Shown here piece after piece: positions 21,642 through 21,749 of a stretch of DNA of 21,749 nt. The stretch is from positions 7,104-28,852 of the forward strand of contig HF986913.1 of NCBI GenBank assembly GCA_000431075.1, written 5' to 3'. The notes below the pieces were generated by a model. It worked only from the letters and a program-made list of their open reading frames with translations. It did not search any database and was not told where the DNA came from. Every line of letters starts with the position of its first letter. Position 1 is the stretch's first letter. The translations under genes were made by a program, and so were the position numbers. Origin of the DNA: Firmicutes bacterium CAG:555. GTDB taxonomy: Bacteria > Bacillota > Clostridia > Oscillospirales > Oscillospiraceae.

Positions 21642-21749
21642 CTTTTCACAAAGCTTCGCTTTGAAAAAGCCTTTTTGATTTAAATTTTTTAGCAGACGAC
21701 GGTTTTACCGCCGTCTGCTTTTGCCCATCGGCTCGCCGATAAATCGGCA
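21641..21749. repeat. Cluster of palindromes at the right edge
   Basis: Three hairpins follow one another. 21641-21670: GCTTTT/AAAAGC and CAAAGC/GCTTTG around TTC. 21691-21719: 12-bp arms with one A-C mismatch (a G-T pair on the minus strand) around TTTTA. 21727-21748: ATCGGC, GCCGAT, ATCGGC, three alternating arms that can pair in two ways. No gene is visible in this stretch. It starts exactly where L17 homology stops. Confidence 0.6.

Overview
The window looks like chromosome of a moderately GC-rich, endospore-forming Clostridia-type Firmicute, possibly an Oscillospiraceae/Ruminococcaceae gut anaerobe. The evidence is strong GGAGG ribosome sites, TTGACA-17-TATAAT promoters, short A/T-flanked intrinsic terminators, a spoVAC gene, the Firmicutes order murI - DUF1934 (ywiB-like) - argS, a two-cluster ferredoxin and a radical SAM remnant. 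There is no phage, plasmid, CRISPR array, rRNA or tRNA gene that I can see. The lineage is an inference.

Layout, left to right. (1) 1-2969, minus strand: the start of an ArsB/NhaD/SLC13-type permease, an ATP-grasp enzyme fused to a BspA-type leucine-rich repeat tail, and a ferredoxin-like Fe-S protein. (2) 3056-4607, plus strand: a membrane-anchored unknown protein and psuG (pseudouridine-5'-phosphate glycosidase). (3) 4614-9616, minus strand: typA/bipA with its own promoter, and a murI-DUF1934-argS operon. (4) 9650-10784, plus strand: an unknown 135-residue protein, an orphan spoVAC and a coupled 46-residue ORF. (5) 10795-17969, minus strand: a six-gene operon encoding a membrane-anchored Ig-like/transglutaminase-like protein, a stand-alone adenylation enzyme, an acyl carrier protein, an MBOAT acyltransferase, a membrane-anchored SGNH-like protein and a lipoprotein. 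(6) 17995-20160, plus strand: an Fe-siderophore/B12-type binding lipoprotein, an internally deleted radical SAM gene and a TraX-family membrane protein. (7) 20159-21749, minus strand: greA, a membrane-anchored XRE regulator and, at the right edge, the last 15 codons of ribosomal protein L17 (rplQ) joined to palindromic sequence instead of the rest of the gene.

The most interesting region is (5). It has the logic of the D-alanylation (dlt) pathway: activate an amino acid, load it on a carrier protein, pass it through an MBOAT membrane protein, and hand it to an extracellular SGNH-like partner. The gene order is ligase-carrier-MBOAT-SGNH rather than the usual dltABCD. The ligase lacks the selectivity cysteine of DltA (Gly in my hand alignment), and the SGNH protein has GDC where a GDS nucleophile is expected. 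A transglutaminase-like ectodomain protein leads the operon, and a roughly 100-nt nested stem element lies in its leader between divergent promoters. I read it as a dlt-like surface aminoacylation system with an unknown amino acid and acceptor. The function is inference; the domains and residues are seen in the sequence.

Most other genes are housekeeping. Several starts were moved inward from the longest ORF because a clear Shine-Dalgarno site sits at the inner start.
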